A stretch of 64,000 nt of DNA from FEN-987 sp964598845. GTDB lineage: Archaea > Thermoproteota > Bathyarchaeia > 40CM-2-53-6. The translations under genes were made by a program, and so were the position numbers. Under the pieces are notes generated by a model. It ran no database searches and was not told where the DNA came from. It saw only the letters and a program-made list of their open reading frames with translations. The DNA lies in contig CAZRDM010000002.1 of assembly GCA_964598845.1 (NCBI GenBank), positions 62,001 through 126,000 on the forward strand, written 5' to 3'. Positions within the stretch are counted from its first letter, which is position 1. Each line of letters opens with the position of its first letter. This document shows, piece by piece, positions 43,839-52,354 of the stretch.

Positions 43839-44954
43839 CTACGGCGACTCCAGCTGTTCAAGATCTAGACCTAGTCCGATCCCTTCATCTTCGCCGGATT
43901 CAGGCTCCAACTCGTAGATTTCCAGGGGGATCCTTCTGTAACCACCCCACGAGAAGGGGAAAGGAACACCAGTTGCCAGCACACTTACTCGAGCAGATGT
44001 CGAACGACTTTCTTCGGTCCTCCATTCGCATATCAGGTCTGCTTCCGGATTCACTCGCTGCAAGACCGCCTCTAGCGCGGACTCTCGATGCCAATCCTGA
44101 ATGGTTTCACTAGCAATGATGTCCAAGAAGATCCCCCTGGCACACTCCAAATGTCCAAGGGGCATCGAGTTTCTGAGCGCGCTCAGAACCGCCTCCTCAA
44201 CTCCGAAAGGAGAGTAGGATTCGCCGATACCAAGTCTCGACAGCCCTGCTCCTTTAAGGATCACCCGGAGCTTTCGCAGACCTCCATTCATAGAGGTTGT
44301 CTTGGCAAACGCTTGAGTGATCGACTCTACAACGGAGCAGCACATCTTTGCAGGGGCGTCCAGATTCAATCCAAGGGGTAGTATGGGTGAAATCGGTTCT
44401 AGGCCCTGGTTGTCCACCAATACCAGTGTGTCGCAAGTATTCAGCATTCTTCTAGTGCTCTCGATCGCGAGTTGCGCCCCATACCTCCCTATGATAGGTG
44501 TGATTGTGATCAAGCCGATGACGAGAGCTCCCTTTCGTCGGGCACGATAAGAGATGACTGGTGCAGCACCGCCCCCTGTACCGCCGCCCACACCCGCAAG
44601 AACGAAAACTAGGTCTGCGTTATCGAATGCCTTGTCAAGTTTGTCGACATTTCGCAGTGCGGCTCTTCGTCCCGTGTCGATGTTTCCAAAGGTACCTGCG
44701 TCTGAGGACGAATCGTCTTGCATGAGTAACTTTGCATGAGCTCTGCAGATTTGGAGGTGATATCGATCCGTGTCCGTAGCGATGCAAAAAAAGGCGTCTG
44801 AGGAGGCATCCATCAGGTGCGTCAGTAAGTCATTCCCCGCCCCACCTACCCCAACAATGAGCGCCTGGGGAATGTCTTGAACTCCTCCTACAGTCGAAAG
44901 TGCATCTTCCTCGGAGTTCCATGACATCAATTGTGCATCGGAGTCAGGAGTCAT
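43839..44954 (-). CDS. divergent FtsZ-like protein with altered T7 loop
   Basis: A 371-residue tubulin/FtsZ-superfamily protein. Nucleotide binding is shown by ALIVGVGGAGNDLLTHL and the tubulin signature VLAGVGGGTGGGAAPVIS. The T7 loop, where FtsZ has NxDFxD, reads NLDAPAKM: the first Asp is kept, the second is Ala. In FtsZ both residues act on the GTP of the next subunit, so hydrolysis in a polymer would be weakened or lost. The C-terminal tail is acidic (EPESGEDEGIGLGLDLEQLE) without a clear SepF/FtsA-binding motif. Similar loss is known for thaumarchaeal FtsZ. Its division role is uncertain. Confidence 0.85.
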   Translation of the reverse strand: MTPDSDAQLMSWNSEEDALSTVGGVQDIPQALIVGVGGAGNDLLTHLMDASSDAFFCIATDTDRYHLQICRAHAKLLMQDDSSSDAGTFGNIDTGRRAALRNVDKLDKAFDNADLVFVLAGVGGGTGGGAAPVISYRARRKGALVIGLITITPIIGRYGAQLAIESTRRMLNTCDTLVLVDNQGLEPISPILPLGLNLDAPAKMCCSVVESITQAFAKTTSMNGGLRKLRVILKGAGLSRLGIGESYSPFGVEEAVLSALRNSMPLGHLECARGIFLDIIASETIQDWHRESALEAVLQRVNPEADLICEWRTEESRSTSARVSVLATGVPFPFSWGGYRRIPLEIYELEPESGEDEGIGLGLDLEQLESP

Positions 44955-45066
44955 CGGAAATTGACTATTGGATTGTCTTTCAAAGAATTACGAAAGAACC
45001 GCCGGTGCCGGACCAAGGAATGCAGGCGGAATGTGCAAAATAGGCCTATGACATTGCTGATCCAAG

Positions 45067-45366
45067 TCATCCGCCTCCCACTGGAGGGATTATTGCAAAC
45101 GTACAGTCGTTGCTAAGTTTCGTCGAATAACCGTCAATACCGGCAATGGATTTTTCATTTAAGAAGAAGTGAAGGTAAGGCTTAGGATTCTCACTCTTAG
45201 GTTCGAATAGGTACTCTCGGAACTTATCGCCATATTTTGTAGCCAGGAATCTGAGAAGATCGATCACGATCGAGCCATCCTCGATTTCCAGAATTTCTTC
45301 CCGCAGATTCACGATCTCGCGGACCGCTGCGAAATATCGAACCTTTACTCTCAAACGAGCATGCAC
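45067..45366 (-). CDS. MoaD/ThiS-like ubiquitin-fold protein
   Basis: A 99-residue beta-grasp protein reading VKVRYFAAVREIVNLREEIL and ending CTFAIIPPVGGG. The C-terminal Gly-Gly is where MoaD, ThiS and archaeal SAMP proteins are adenylated and carry sulfur or modify proteins. It has one extra Gly after the usual pair. The moeA of this window is broken, so a molybdopterin role is not assured; sulfur transfer or protein conjugation is equally possible. Confidence 0.85.
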   Translation of the reverse strand: MHARLRVKVRYFAAVREIVNLREEILEIEDGSIVIDLLRFLATKYGDKFREYLFEPKSENPKPYLHFFLNEKSIAGIDGYSTKLSNDCTFAIIPPVGGG

Positions 45367-45415
45367 CGCATAATGGTCTTCAACTTGAAAATGGGCCTCA
45401 TCTGCACCTCTTGAA

Positions 45416-46924
45416 TTAGCTTCGTTTCATCTGCCAAGTGAGCTGCAACGTCTTCGGCCTGCTCGCCTTAGCTTCATCTATCCTAGTCACAGTTGTTGCA
45501 TGGGGGCTTGTCTTGATCACATCAGAATTCGCGTACGCCTCCTCACTGATCTTACCGAAAGCGTCTATCATCGCGTCAAGCTCCAGTTTGCTCACAGTTT
45601 CGGTTGGCTCTACCATCATAGCTTCTTCGACGTTCAATGGGAAATAAATTGTCGGAGGATGAAAACCGAAGTCAAGTAACCTTTTGGCCACTCCCAAAGC
45701 TGATACACCCGTTTCCTTAGCGAGGTTCGAAGCCGACAAAACGAATTCATGCTTTCTAGGAACACCTTCTCCAAGAGGCAGTGAGAAACCCCTGATCTTT
45801 CGAAGCTTCTGAGCCATGTAATTCGAGTTCAGGACCGCAACGGTGGACACCGTCTCCAAACCCTCTTTTCCGAGGAGCAGTATGTACGCGTACGCACGAA
45901 GCACTATTGCAGAGCTTCCGAAGAATGCTCTAACCTTGCCAATTGACTTTGGCCTGTTGTAATCTAAGTAATACTTGGTTCCGTTGAATTCTACGGTTGG
46001 GACGGGTAGATATTCAGTCAAACCTCTGGTCACCCCAACTGGTCCAGCCCCCGGCCCCCCACCCCCGTGCGGCGTTGCAAAGGTCTTGTGGAGATTGATG
46101 TGTACAATATCGAAACCCATGTCTCCGGGTTTCGCCTTGCTCAGGATGGCGTTTAGATTGGCGCCATCGTAGTAGAGTAAACCTCCAGCATCGTGAACTA
46201 TCCCCGCCATTTCTAGGATTTCTCGTTCGAATATTCCTAGGGTGTTGGGGTTCGTAATCATGAAACCCGCTGTCTTCCGACCGACAGCACTCTTAAGCGC
46301 CTCTCTATCCACACATCCGTCGGCTCCCGACGGAACCTCAACAACTTTGTAGCCGGCCGTCCCGGCGCTGGCAGGGTTTGTACCGTGGGCCGAATCGGGA
46401 ATGATGATTTCATCACGTTCGAAGTCGTTGTTGTCATGATGGTAAGCACGCATGAGCATCACCCCCGTGTACTCACCATGCGCCCCTGCGGCAGGTTGCA
46501 ATGTTATCTTGTCCATGCCGACGATCTCCGCCAAGAACTCTGATGCTTCGTACAGGATCTGCAGGATACCCTGAACTGTACTCACATCTTGATACGGATG
46601 TAACTCCTGAATTTTGTGCGAAGCTGCGACAACATCGCAGATCTTCGGATTGTACTTCATTGTGCAACTTCCAAGGGGATAGATGCCCAAGTCGACACCG
46701 TAATTCTGTTGTGAAAGCCGCGTATAGTGACGCATCACCTCAACTTCTGAGACCTCAGGCAATGCCGGAGGGGATTCTCGGCGTACTTGCTGGGGAACAC
46801 AAGAAAGAATATTTTCTCGGTTTTCAGCAGTTGGGAATCCATGGAACCCTACTTTGCCTTGCTCGGATAGCTCGATGATCAGGGGTTCCTTCCATCTAGC
46901 CTGCGCAAATTCCAGTTTCCTCAC
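45416..46924 (-). CDS. gcvPB: glycine dehydrogenase (decarboxylating) subunit 2
   Basis: A 502-residue subunit of the split P protein of the glycine cleavage system. It binds PLP at INLHKTFATPHGGGGPGAGP and has YPLGSCTMKYNPK and IIPDSAHGTNPASA, all family hallmarks. The open frame reaches 46996, but GTG 46924 overlaps the gcvPA stop by 4 bases (GTGA) and gives the expected N-terminus VRKLEFAQARW. Together with subunit 1 it decarboxylates glycine and passes the aminomethyl group to GcvH; gcvT, gcvH and lpd are not in this window. Confidence 0.95.
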   Translation of the reverse strand: MRKLEFAQARWKEPLIIELSEQGKVGFHGFPTAENRENILSCVPQQVRRESPPALPEVSEVEVMRHYTRLSQQNYGVDLGIYPLGSCTMKYNPKICDVVAASHKIQELHPYQDVSTVQGILQILYEASEFLAEIVGMDKITLQPAAGAHGEYTGVMLMRAYHHDNNDFERDEIIIPDSAHGTNPASAGTAGYKVVEVPSGADGCVDREALKSAVGRKTAGFMITNPNTLGIFEREILEMAGIVHDAGGLLYYDGANLNAILSKAKPGDMGFDIVHINLHKTFATPHGGGGPGAGPVGVTRGLTEYLPVPTVEFNGTKYYLDYNRPKSIGKVRAFFGSSAIVLRAYAYILLLGKEGLETVSTVAVLNSNYMAQKLRKIRGFSLPLGEGVPRKHEFVLSASNLAKETGVSALGVAKRLLDFGFHPPTIYFPLNVEEAMMVEPTETVSKLELDAMIDAFGKISEEAYANSDVIKTSPHATTVTRIDEAKASRPKTLQLTWQMKRS

Positions 46925-48309
46925 GCTCCCAAAATCTTGTGGAACCTGTCCGCCAGCATATCGATATCCTTGCGTGCGTGGACTTCTGTGAAACAATACA
47001 ACGCCGTTTGACCAAGCTCAGGGAAAAACCTGCTTACGTCAAGGCCACCTTGTATTCCAGCCCTCAGCAATTCGTCGTTTACTTCTGAAACCTTTTTGCC
47101 CGTTCCATCGAAGTTGACAGTGAACTCCATGAAATGAAAGGCATCAAATCCTGGAGCTCTTATTCCGCGAATATTCTGCAACGAGTGAATTGCATAATCC
47201 GTTCGGTGCAAGATAATCGAGCAGAGGTCCGCCAGTCCCCTGGGACCAAGCAGTGATAGGTACGCTGATGCCGCTACTGCAAGTAGGGCTTCATTCGTAC
47301 AGATGTTTGAAGTTGCCTTCTCCCTCCTGATATGTTGCTCACGAGTCTGCAAGGCCATGCAGTAGGCGTTTCGTTTTCCGTCTTGTGTGGTAGTCCTCCC
47401 AATGATTCTCCCCGGCATCTGCCTGAGTAAGGCGTCTCCCTTAGATGCAAAAATTCCGAGAAGAGGCCCACCGAAGTTCATGTGGCTACCTAGCGGCTGT
47501 CCTTCACCAACCACTATGTCGGCTCCGAAATGGCCGGGCGGTTTCAAGATGCCCAAGGATATGGGTTCGCATCCGACTACGAAAAGCCCACCTGCGTTAT
47601 GAACAAGTTTACCTATCTCCTCACCGTTTTGCTCAACAAAACCTAGAAAGGACGGATATTCCAGATACACTCCCGCGGTTCGGTCCGATACCTTCTTGCT
47701 AAGGTCCGCGAGGTCAATGGCGCCAGTACGCCTCTCCTGAGCGATCTCAGTCACTTCAACGTTCACCGGCTCACAAAAGACCTTCAGAGCGGAGAACCGT
47801 TCAGGATGAATGTAATGCGGTACAATGAACTGATCGCGCCCTGTCACTCGCACCGCTACCCGAGCCGCCTCACCCAGAGCCGTTGACCAATCATACATCG
47901 AACTGTTCGCGACCTCCATCCCAGTGAGTTCGCAGATCAAGCTCTGATACTCGAACATCGCTTGGAGCATCCCTTGAGATACCTCTGCCTGATAGGGCGT
48001 GTAGGAGGTGAGAAACTCGCCTCGGCTGACTATTGCATCCACGACCGCGGGAACATAATGTGGCCATATCCCGGCACCCAAGAAGGATACCATGTCGCAC
48101 GTCGAGACATTCTTGCTTAGAAGACCCTGAACATGCTGTCTAACTTCGCACTCCGGCGATTTCTGCGGAATGACAATCTCCGCCTTGGAACGAATGGTCT
48201 GGGGAATGTCGCTAAACATGGCGTCAATCGTGTCGTAGCCAATCTCCTTGAGCATCTGACGCATTATGGCCTCATCGCTATTCGGAATGTATGGATGCGT
48301 TCCCGGCAA
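46921..48309 (-). CDS. gcvPA: glycine dehydrogenase (decarboxylating) subunit 1
   Basis: A 462-residue partner of gcvPB. Family patterns include HPYIPNSDEAIMRQMLKEIGY, FLGAGIWPHYVPAVVDAI, TSYTPYQAEVSQGMLQAMFEYQS, and ANSSMYDWSTALGEAARVA. The PLP Lys sits in subunit 2. The ATG at 48309 follows a TATAAT-rich stretch near 48340-48350 on the minus strand. Translation is coupled to gcvPB by the 4-base overlap. Confidence 0.95.
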   Translation of the reverse strand: MPGTHPYIPNSDEAIMRQMLKEIGYDTIDAMFSDIPQTIRSKAEIVIPQKSPECEVRQHVQGLLSKNVSTCDMVSFLGAGIWPHYVPAVVDAIVSRGEFLTSYTPYQAEVSQGMLQAMFEYQSLICELTGMEVANSSMYDWSTALGEAARVAVRVTGRDQFIVPHYIHPERFSALKVFCEPVNVEVTEIAQERRTGAIDLADLSKKVSDRTAGVYLEYPSFLGFVEQNGEEIGKLVHNAGGLFVVGCEPISLGILKPPGHFGADIVVGEGQPLGSHMNFGGPLLGIFASKGDALLRQMPGRIIGRTTTQDGKRNAYCMALQTREQHIRREKATSNICTNEALLAVAASAYLSLLGPRGLADLCSIILHRTDYAIHSLQNIRGIRAPGFDAFHFMEFTVNFDGTGKKVSEVNDELLRAGIQGGLDVSRFFPELGQTALYCFTEVHARKDIDMLADRFHKILGA

Positions 48310-48397
48310 CTGCCAACAACCTCTTGGGCCTTACATTTGTTCGTATTATTATGGTTCTTCAAGAGCGAATCCGAGGCCTCTAACAAAGGCCATTAAG

Positions 48398-49201
48398 ATG
48401 CCCATGGGAAGTTCTGCGGACAGTGGGAATCATTTGAATTCAGCGAAGATCGATCCAACCGCCCTTGTGGAGAACATACAACTGTTAGCTGCTGGCACTC
48501 GTGTTAAGAGAGATGCAAAACTCATAGGGGAAGTAAGGACGGCTGACGATGTTGTGGTAGATTTTAACGCAGTGGTTTACGGTCCTGTTCAAATTGGAAA
48601 GCGGACCTACGTCGGACCGAATTGTGTCATCGGATATCCCGACTCCGAGGAACTCGCCGAATCGATTGGTACTGGACATCTGGTCGCGAAGCGACCGACC
48701 ATACTAGGAGAACGGTGCGTAGTCAGGTCCAGCACTACCATCTACTCTGACGTTAGCGTCGCTGACTCCGTCTTCTTCGGCCACAACGTCATGGTGCGAG
48801 AGGGAGTGACGATAGGTAGTGCCACAAAGGTTGGAACGAACGTCGTTGTTGATGGAAAAACCGTCATAGGTGCCCGCGTGTCGATCCAGACTGGGGTCTA
48901 CATCTGTACCTACTCAACGATCGAGGACGGAGTCTTCCTCGGCCCCTGTTGCGTCCTGACTAATGACAAGTATCTGGCCCAGAAACCCTTCAATCTGATT
49001 GGGCCCACTGTGAAAAGAGGAGCCAGCATTGGCGCGAATGCGGTCTTGTTCCCAGGAATTGTCGTTGGCGAGGGGGCTGTTGTGGGATCGCAGGCCTTAG
49101 TCAACACCGACGTTCCGGCCAAGGTCGTCTTCGCGGGAATACCAGCCAAGAAGCTGAGAGATGTGCCGGGCGATTGGAATTCCGGGCTGCTAGAGAAATA
49201 A
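48398..49201 (+). CDS. left-handed beta-helix (hexapeptide repeat) acyltransferase-like protein
   Basis: A ~267-residue protein made of hexapeptide repeats from about residue 20 to 250 (VRTADDVVVDFNAVVYGPVQIG, VTIGSATKVGTNVVVDGKTVIG), the fold of LpxA-like acyltransferases. The sequence TYSTIEDGVFLGPCCVLTND plus PFNLIGPTVKRGASIGANAVLFPGI resembles N-acetyltransferases acting on amino sugars (WbbJ/PglD-like). The frame opens at 48266, but the repeats and ATG 48398 suggest the start there. Divergent from gcvPA. The substrate is unknown; a role in surface glycans is inference. Confidence 0.8.
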   Translation: MPMGSSADSGNHLNSAKIDPTALVENIQLLAAGTRVKRDAKLIGEVRTADDVVVDFNAVVYGPVQIGKRTYVGPNCVIGYPDSEELAESIGTGHLVAKRPTILGERCVVRSSTTIYSDVSVADSVFFGHNVMVREGVTIGSATKVGTNVVVDGKTVIGARVSIQTGVYICTYSTIEDGVFLGPCCVLTNDKYLAQKPFNLIGPTVKRGASIGANAVLFPGIVVGEGAVVGSQALVNTDVPAKVVFAGIPAKKLRDVPGDWNSGLLEK

Positions 49202-49295
49202 GCCCGAAATGGCCAACAGAACGAATAAATATTGAACTTCTCATTGACGGGCAGTTCGATTTACACAATCCGATGAAAGCGGAGACGAGCTGAGG

Positions 49296-51014
49296 TTGAA
49301 GATGAAGCTATTTTTCACAGCCTTGGTGTTAGTTCTTGCGGTAGGCATCGTAACTCCGCTGCAGGCACAGGACACCCCCTCAAACCTTGTCATAGAGATT
49401 CAGCGGACTGCGACGGCCGGTCAGTACGGCGTTGTGCGCATAATCGACCAATTCTCGGTTTACAACAACGGGACGACCCTGGTCTCCTCACTGGATTATG
49501 GCTTCGCACAAATGTATCGGAAAAATGTGTACTACATGAGCGCAGCGGACAGCACGGGCAAGCGGCTTTCCCTGAATACAGATGTAAACAAGACATCCCA
49601 GTTCTTCTGGATACGCGCCCAATTCCCTGAACCCCTCGCATTCAACAAGACCTTCAATTTCACCGTGACGACAATGGTGGCTGGCCTGATAAGAGGGGTT
49701 GCGGCTGGATTTGAATTCAACTTCACAGCTGCACCGGTACTTGCCCAGGATGCCAAGTTCGCGAACGTCACGTTTCTGGCGGTGCCTGCATCGAACTTCA
49801 GGCTTCCAACCAATACCTCCTACATCATTGGCACAGTAAACAACCTACCGGCCCTCACTCAAGAATACAGACCATGGAAGGCCTACTCGAACGAGACTTT
49901 CTATGCCCCCTACGCAACCGTGAATCAGTTCATTCTTGACATCAGGCAGGTCGACCGCGACGTAATAATTGACAGTAATGGAGGGCTAAGTGTGAAGGAA
50001 AGTTACTGGCTTTTCAATCCATCAATTACGATATCTAGCCTAACAGTCACGTTACCGGAAGGTGCCACCAATGTAATGGCCTATGATCGCCTAGGAGCGA
50101 TGTGGGGGGCGCCACAGGATCCCAGTCCACCTTACCAGGTGACAATTTCTCCTAGATACAGCCTAGGCATAAGGGCAAATGAGAGCTTCAGATTCACAGT
50201 TACCTATGACCTTCCCCAGTCAAAATACCTCAAACAACTCAGTTGGTGGGGGAGCTACAACCTCACGTTTACCCTCCTGAACAATAAGGATGATTTCCTG
50301 TACGATAACGCGACCGTCCGAATCATCGCCCCCGACGGTGTGACCATCAGCAACCTGAAAACGGAGCCGCAATCTCCATTATCGTATCCGATAGGAGTAG
50401 ACGAAAAGGACCGAACATTCAAGCTCCAAGGAGTGACAAACCAAGACAACCTGACAACTGGATTGACTTTCACCTATCCTCCCTTCTGGGCAGGTCTGGA
50501 CTTGATACCCTGGGCAGTCGGCCTCGAAATCGCAATCCTAGCCTTTGCCATTGGAATCAAGGTTAGACGTGGGCCGGAAGTCGCCGTTCCTGTACCAGTT
50601 GAGAAACTCCGAGAATTCGTCAGTCTGTATGACGAGAGGTTGACGTTGTCAAGAGATCTTGTAGCGATGGAAGAAGAAGTATCGAGAGGAGGCTTGCTAA
50701 AACATGAGTTCAGACGGAGGAGGAAGGCCGTGGAATTGCGACTTGACGAATTGAACAAATCCCTGATGGGGGTCAAGGTTGAGCTTCGTGCGATAGGCCC
50801 CCGATATGACGAATTGATCCGAAGAATCGATAGAGCAGAGGCTGAGATTGAAGCCTCCCGGGCTAGTATGAATCAGGTCAGAAGTCAGTACCGTGCTGGA
50901 AAGACTACGCGGGAGACATACGATACCTTGGTTAATGACATAGCAAAGCGGATCGATAGAGCGGAGGAAACAGTGGAGACGATTCTAATTACGCTGAGGG
51001 AGGAAGCAAGGTAG
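49296..51014 (+). CDS. ribophorin I (Ost1)-like membrane protein
   Basis: A 572-residue protein: signal peptide (residues 1-25, LFFTALVLVLAVGIVTPLQA), an outside domain of ~375 residues rich in N-x-S/T sequons, one membrane helix near 403-423 (WAVGLEIAILAFAIGIKV) and a charged coiled-coil inside tail of ~145 residues. The outside part reads ISSLTVTLPEGATN, TISPRYSLGIRANESFRFTV and TVRIIAPDGVTISNL, and the tail ends with YRAGKTTRETYDTLVNDI. As I recall human ribophorin I, these parts match in order, including the tail. Ribophorin I is a subunit of oligosaccharyltransferase. This is inference from memory of the sequence. Confidence 0.6.
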   Translation: MKMKLFFTALVLVLAVGIVTPLQAQDTPSNLVIEIQRTATAGQYGVVRIIDQFSVYNNGTTLVSSLDYGFAQMYRKNVYYMSAADSTGKRLSLNTDVNKTSQFFWIRAQFPEPLAFNKTFNFTVTTMVAGLIRGVAAGFEFNFTAAPVLAQDAKFANVTFLAVPASNFRLPTNTSYIIGTVNNLPALTQEYRPWKAYSNETFYAPYATVNQFILDIRQVDRDVIIDSNGGLSVKESYWLFNPSITISSLTVTLPEGATNVMAYDRLGAMWGAPQDPSPPYQVTISPRYSLGIRANESFRFTVTYDLPQSKYLKQLSWWGSYNLTFTLLNNKDDFLYDNATVRIIAPDGVTISNLKTEPQSPLSYPIGVDEKDRTFKLQGVTNQDNLTTGLTFTYPPFWAGLDLIPWAVGLEIAILAFAIGIKVRRGPEVAVPVPVEKLREFVSLYDERLTLSRDLVAMEEEVSRGGLLKHEFRRRRKAVELRLDELNKSLMGVKVELRAIGPRYDELIRRIDRAEAEIEASRASMNQVRSQYRAGKTTRETYDTLVNDIAKRIDRAEETVETILITLREEAR

Positions 51015-51088
51015 ACCTTCCTCCTGTAGAACCTCTTTTAACCAGAGCGAACGTCTCTACTTCAAAGCAGCATCATATCAAACGCCTA

Positions 51089-52351
51089 GTGCAGACAATG
51101 AGCGAACAGGTTTCAATGAGCAGACTGCGAGAATGGCTCCGGAAATCGCTATCTTCCGAGTTATCTCAACTCGAACGCGAACGGGACAAGATAGCAGCGG
51201 AGATATCACGCGCAATAGGTTCGCTTCTGGATTTCTGCGGTCAGCTATCCCGCAAGGCAGAGCAAGACATGGAATCTAAGCGTGACAATCGAGCACGGTT
51301 CAGGGCGGGGAGGGCCGTAGTCCGACTGACGACAATAATCGCCGAAATGTGCGGCGAAATTACAGTTCCCGGCGCAAAGGATTCGGCCAGTCTAAGAAAT
51401 GTGCAACGGGTTACCTCCAGGCTCGCTTCGGAAAGTGCCCGCGCCAGAGAAGAATGGCTCAGACAGATCAGACCATACTACATCCTAGATATGATGACTA
51501 TTGGCGGAAACATTGACAAGATTCGTAGACTGAGCGACGAGGTCCATGGCTTTCTGGTTGGACGTGGATCACTCCTACGCTCATTGGAAGAACTCGACGA
51601 GAAACTCGATTCATTTACCAAGCTTCAAGAGTTAAAGGATTCGCTGTTAACCAGAAGACATACCGTAAAGCAGAAGCTAGCCGAGGCAGACGAAGAACAG
51701 AAGTCCCTAACCCTTCAAGTTCAGGAGCTACAAGGGGATCCTAAGATGAGAGAGTACTTCGAAGTCGAGACTGAATTGAGAGGACTTAGAGTTGAATTGT
51801 TGCATACAGGATTTAGTAGACTGGGAAGACCTTTCCGGAAGTTGCTGTCAGTGTCTGAACGAGGAGACTATCCGCTGCCAATCGACGTGCGAGAGAGCAT
51901 GAAAGAATATACAAAGAAACCATTCGCCACTTTTCTCAGAGAGAGCGATGGATATCCCAAGCTCAAGGCTGTGATGTCAGCTCTTTCCAAGGCGGTGTCA
52001 AGCGGAAAACTCGCACTCAAGCAGCGGGAAGCGAAGAAGGTCATCGAACGAACTGAGCAAGTCGTCTCGGCTGATTCCTTGGCTGGGATTCACGTCAGAT
52101 CACGAGAACTGAAATCTATATACCGCAAGCTCGTCGCGGACGGAGGAACGGCAAGTCTGGTCCAACGAATCAAGGAAACCCGTCAAAAGATGAGAGAGAG
52201 TATCAGGAAAAAGGAAGAGCTGGCAGCTGAACTGGAAAGAACTATTGAACGCGAAGAGAAGATCGAGGAGCAAATCACGCAAATGTTAAAGGATATAGAG
52301 ACTTTCACTCGTCGGCTCACAGGTGCGGAGGTAAAGCTTCAATTTTCGTAG
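51089..52351 (+). CDS. long coiled-coil protein, unknown
   Basis: A 420-residue, almost wholly helical protein. Heptad-rich stretches cover residues ~20-65, ~165-215 (LRSLEELDEKLDSFTKLQELK) and ~330-410 (ETRQKMRESIRKKEELAAELERTIEREEKIEEQI). Between them are helical segments such as MREYFEVETELRGLRVELL. No Walker motifs or membrane segments. It resembles SMC/Rad50-like arms in composition but has no head domains. It follows the ribophorin-like gene by 74 bases on the same strand and converges on PINA. No family recognised. Confidence 0.7.
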   Translation: MQTMSEQVSMSRLREWLRKSLSSELSQLERERDKIAAEISRAIGSLLDFCGQLSRKAEQDMESKRDNRARFRAGRAVVRLTTIIAEMCGEITVPGAKDSASLRNVQRVTSRLASESARAREEWLRQIRPYYILDMMTIGGNIDKIRRLSDEVHGFLVGRGSLLRSLEELDEKLDSFTKLQELKDSLLTRRHTVKQKLAEADEEQKSLTLQVQELQGDPKMREYFEVETELRGLRVELLHTGFSRLGRPFRKLLSVSERGDYPLPIDVRESMKEYTKKPFATFLRESDGYPKLKAVMSALSKAVSSGKLALKQREAKKVIERTEQVVSADSLAGIHVRSRELKSIYRKLVADGGTASLVQRIKETRQKMRESIRKKEELAAELERTIEREEKIEEQITQMLKDIETFTRRLTGAEVKLQFS

Positions 52352-52354
52352 AGC

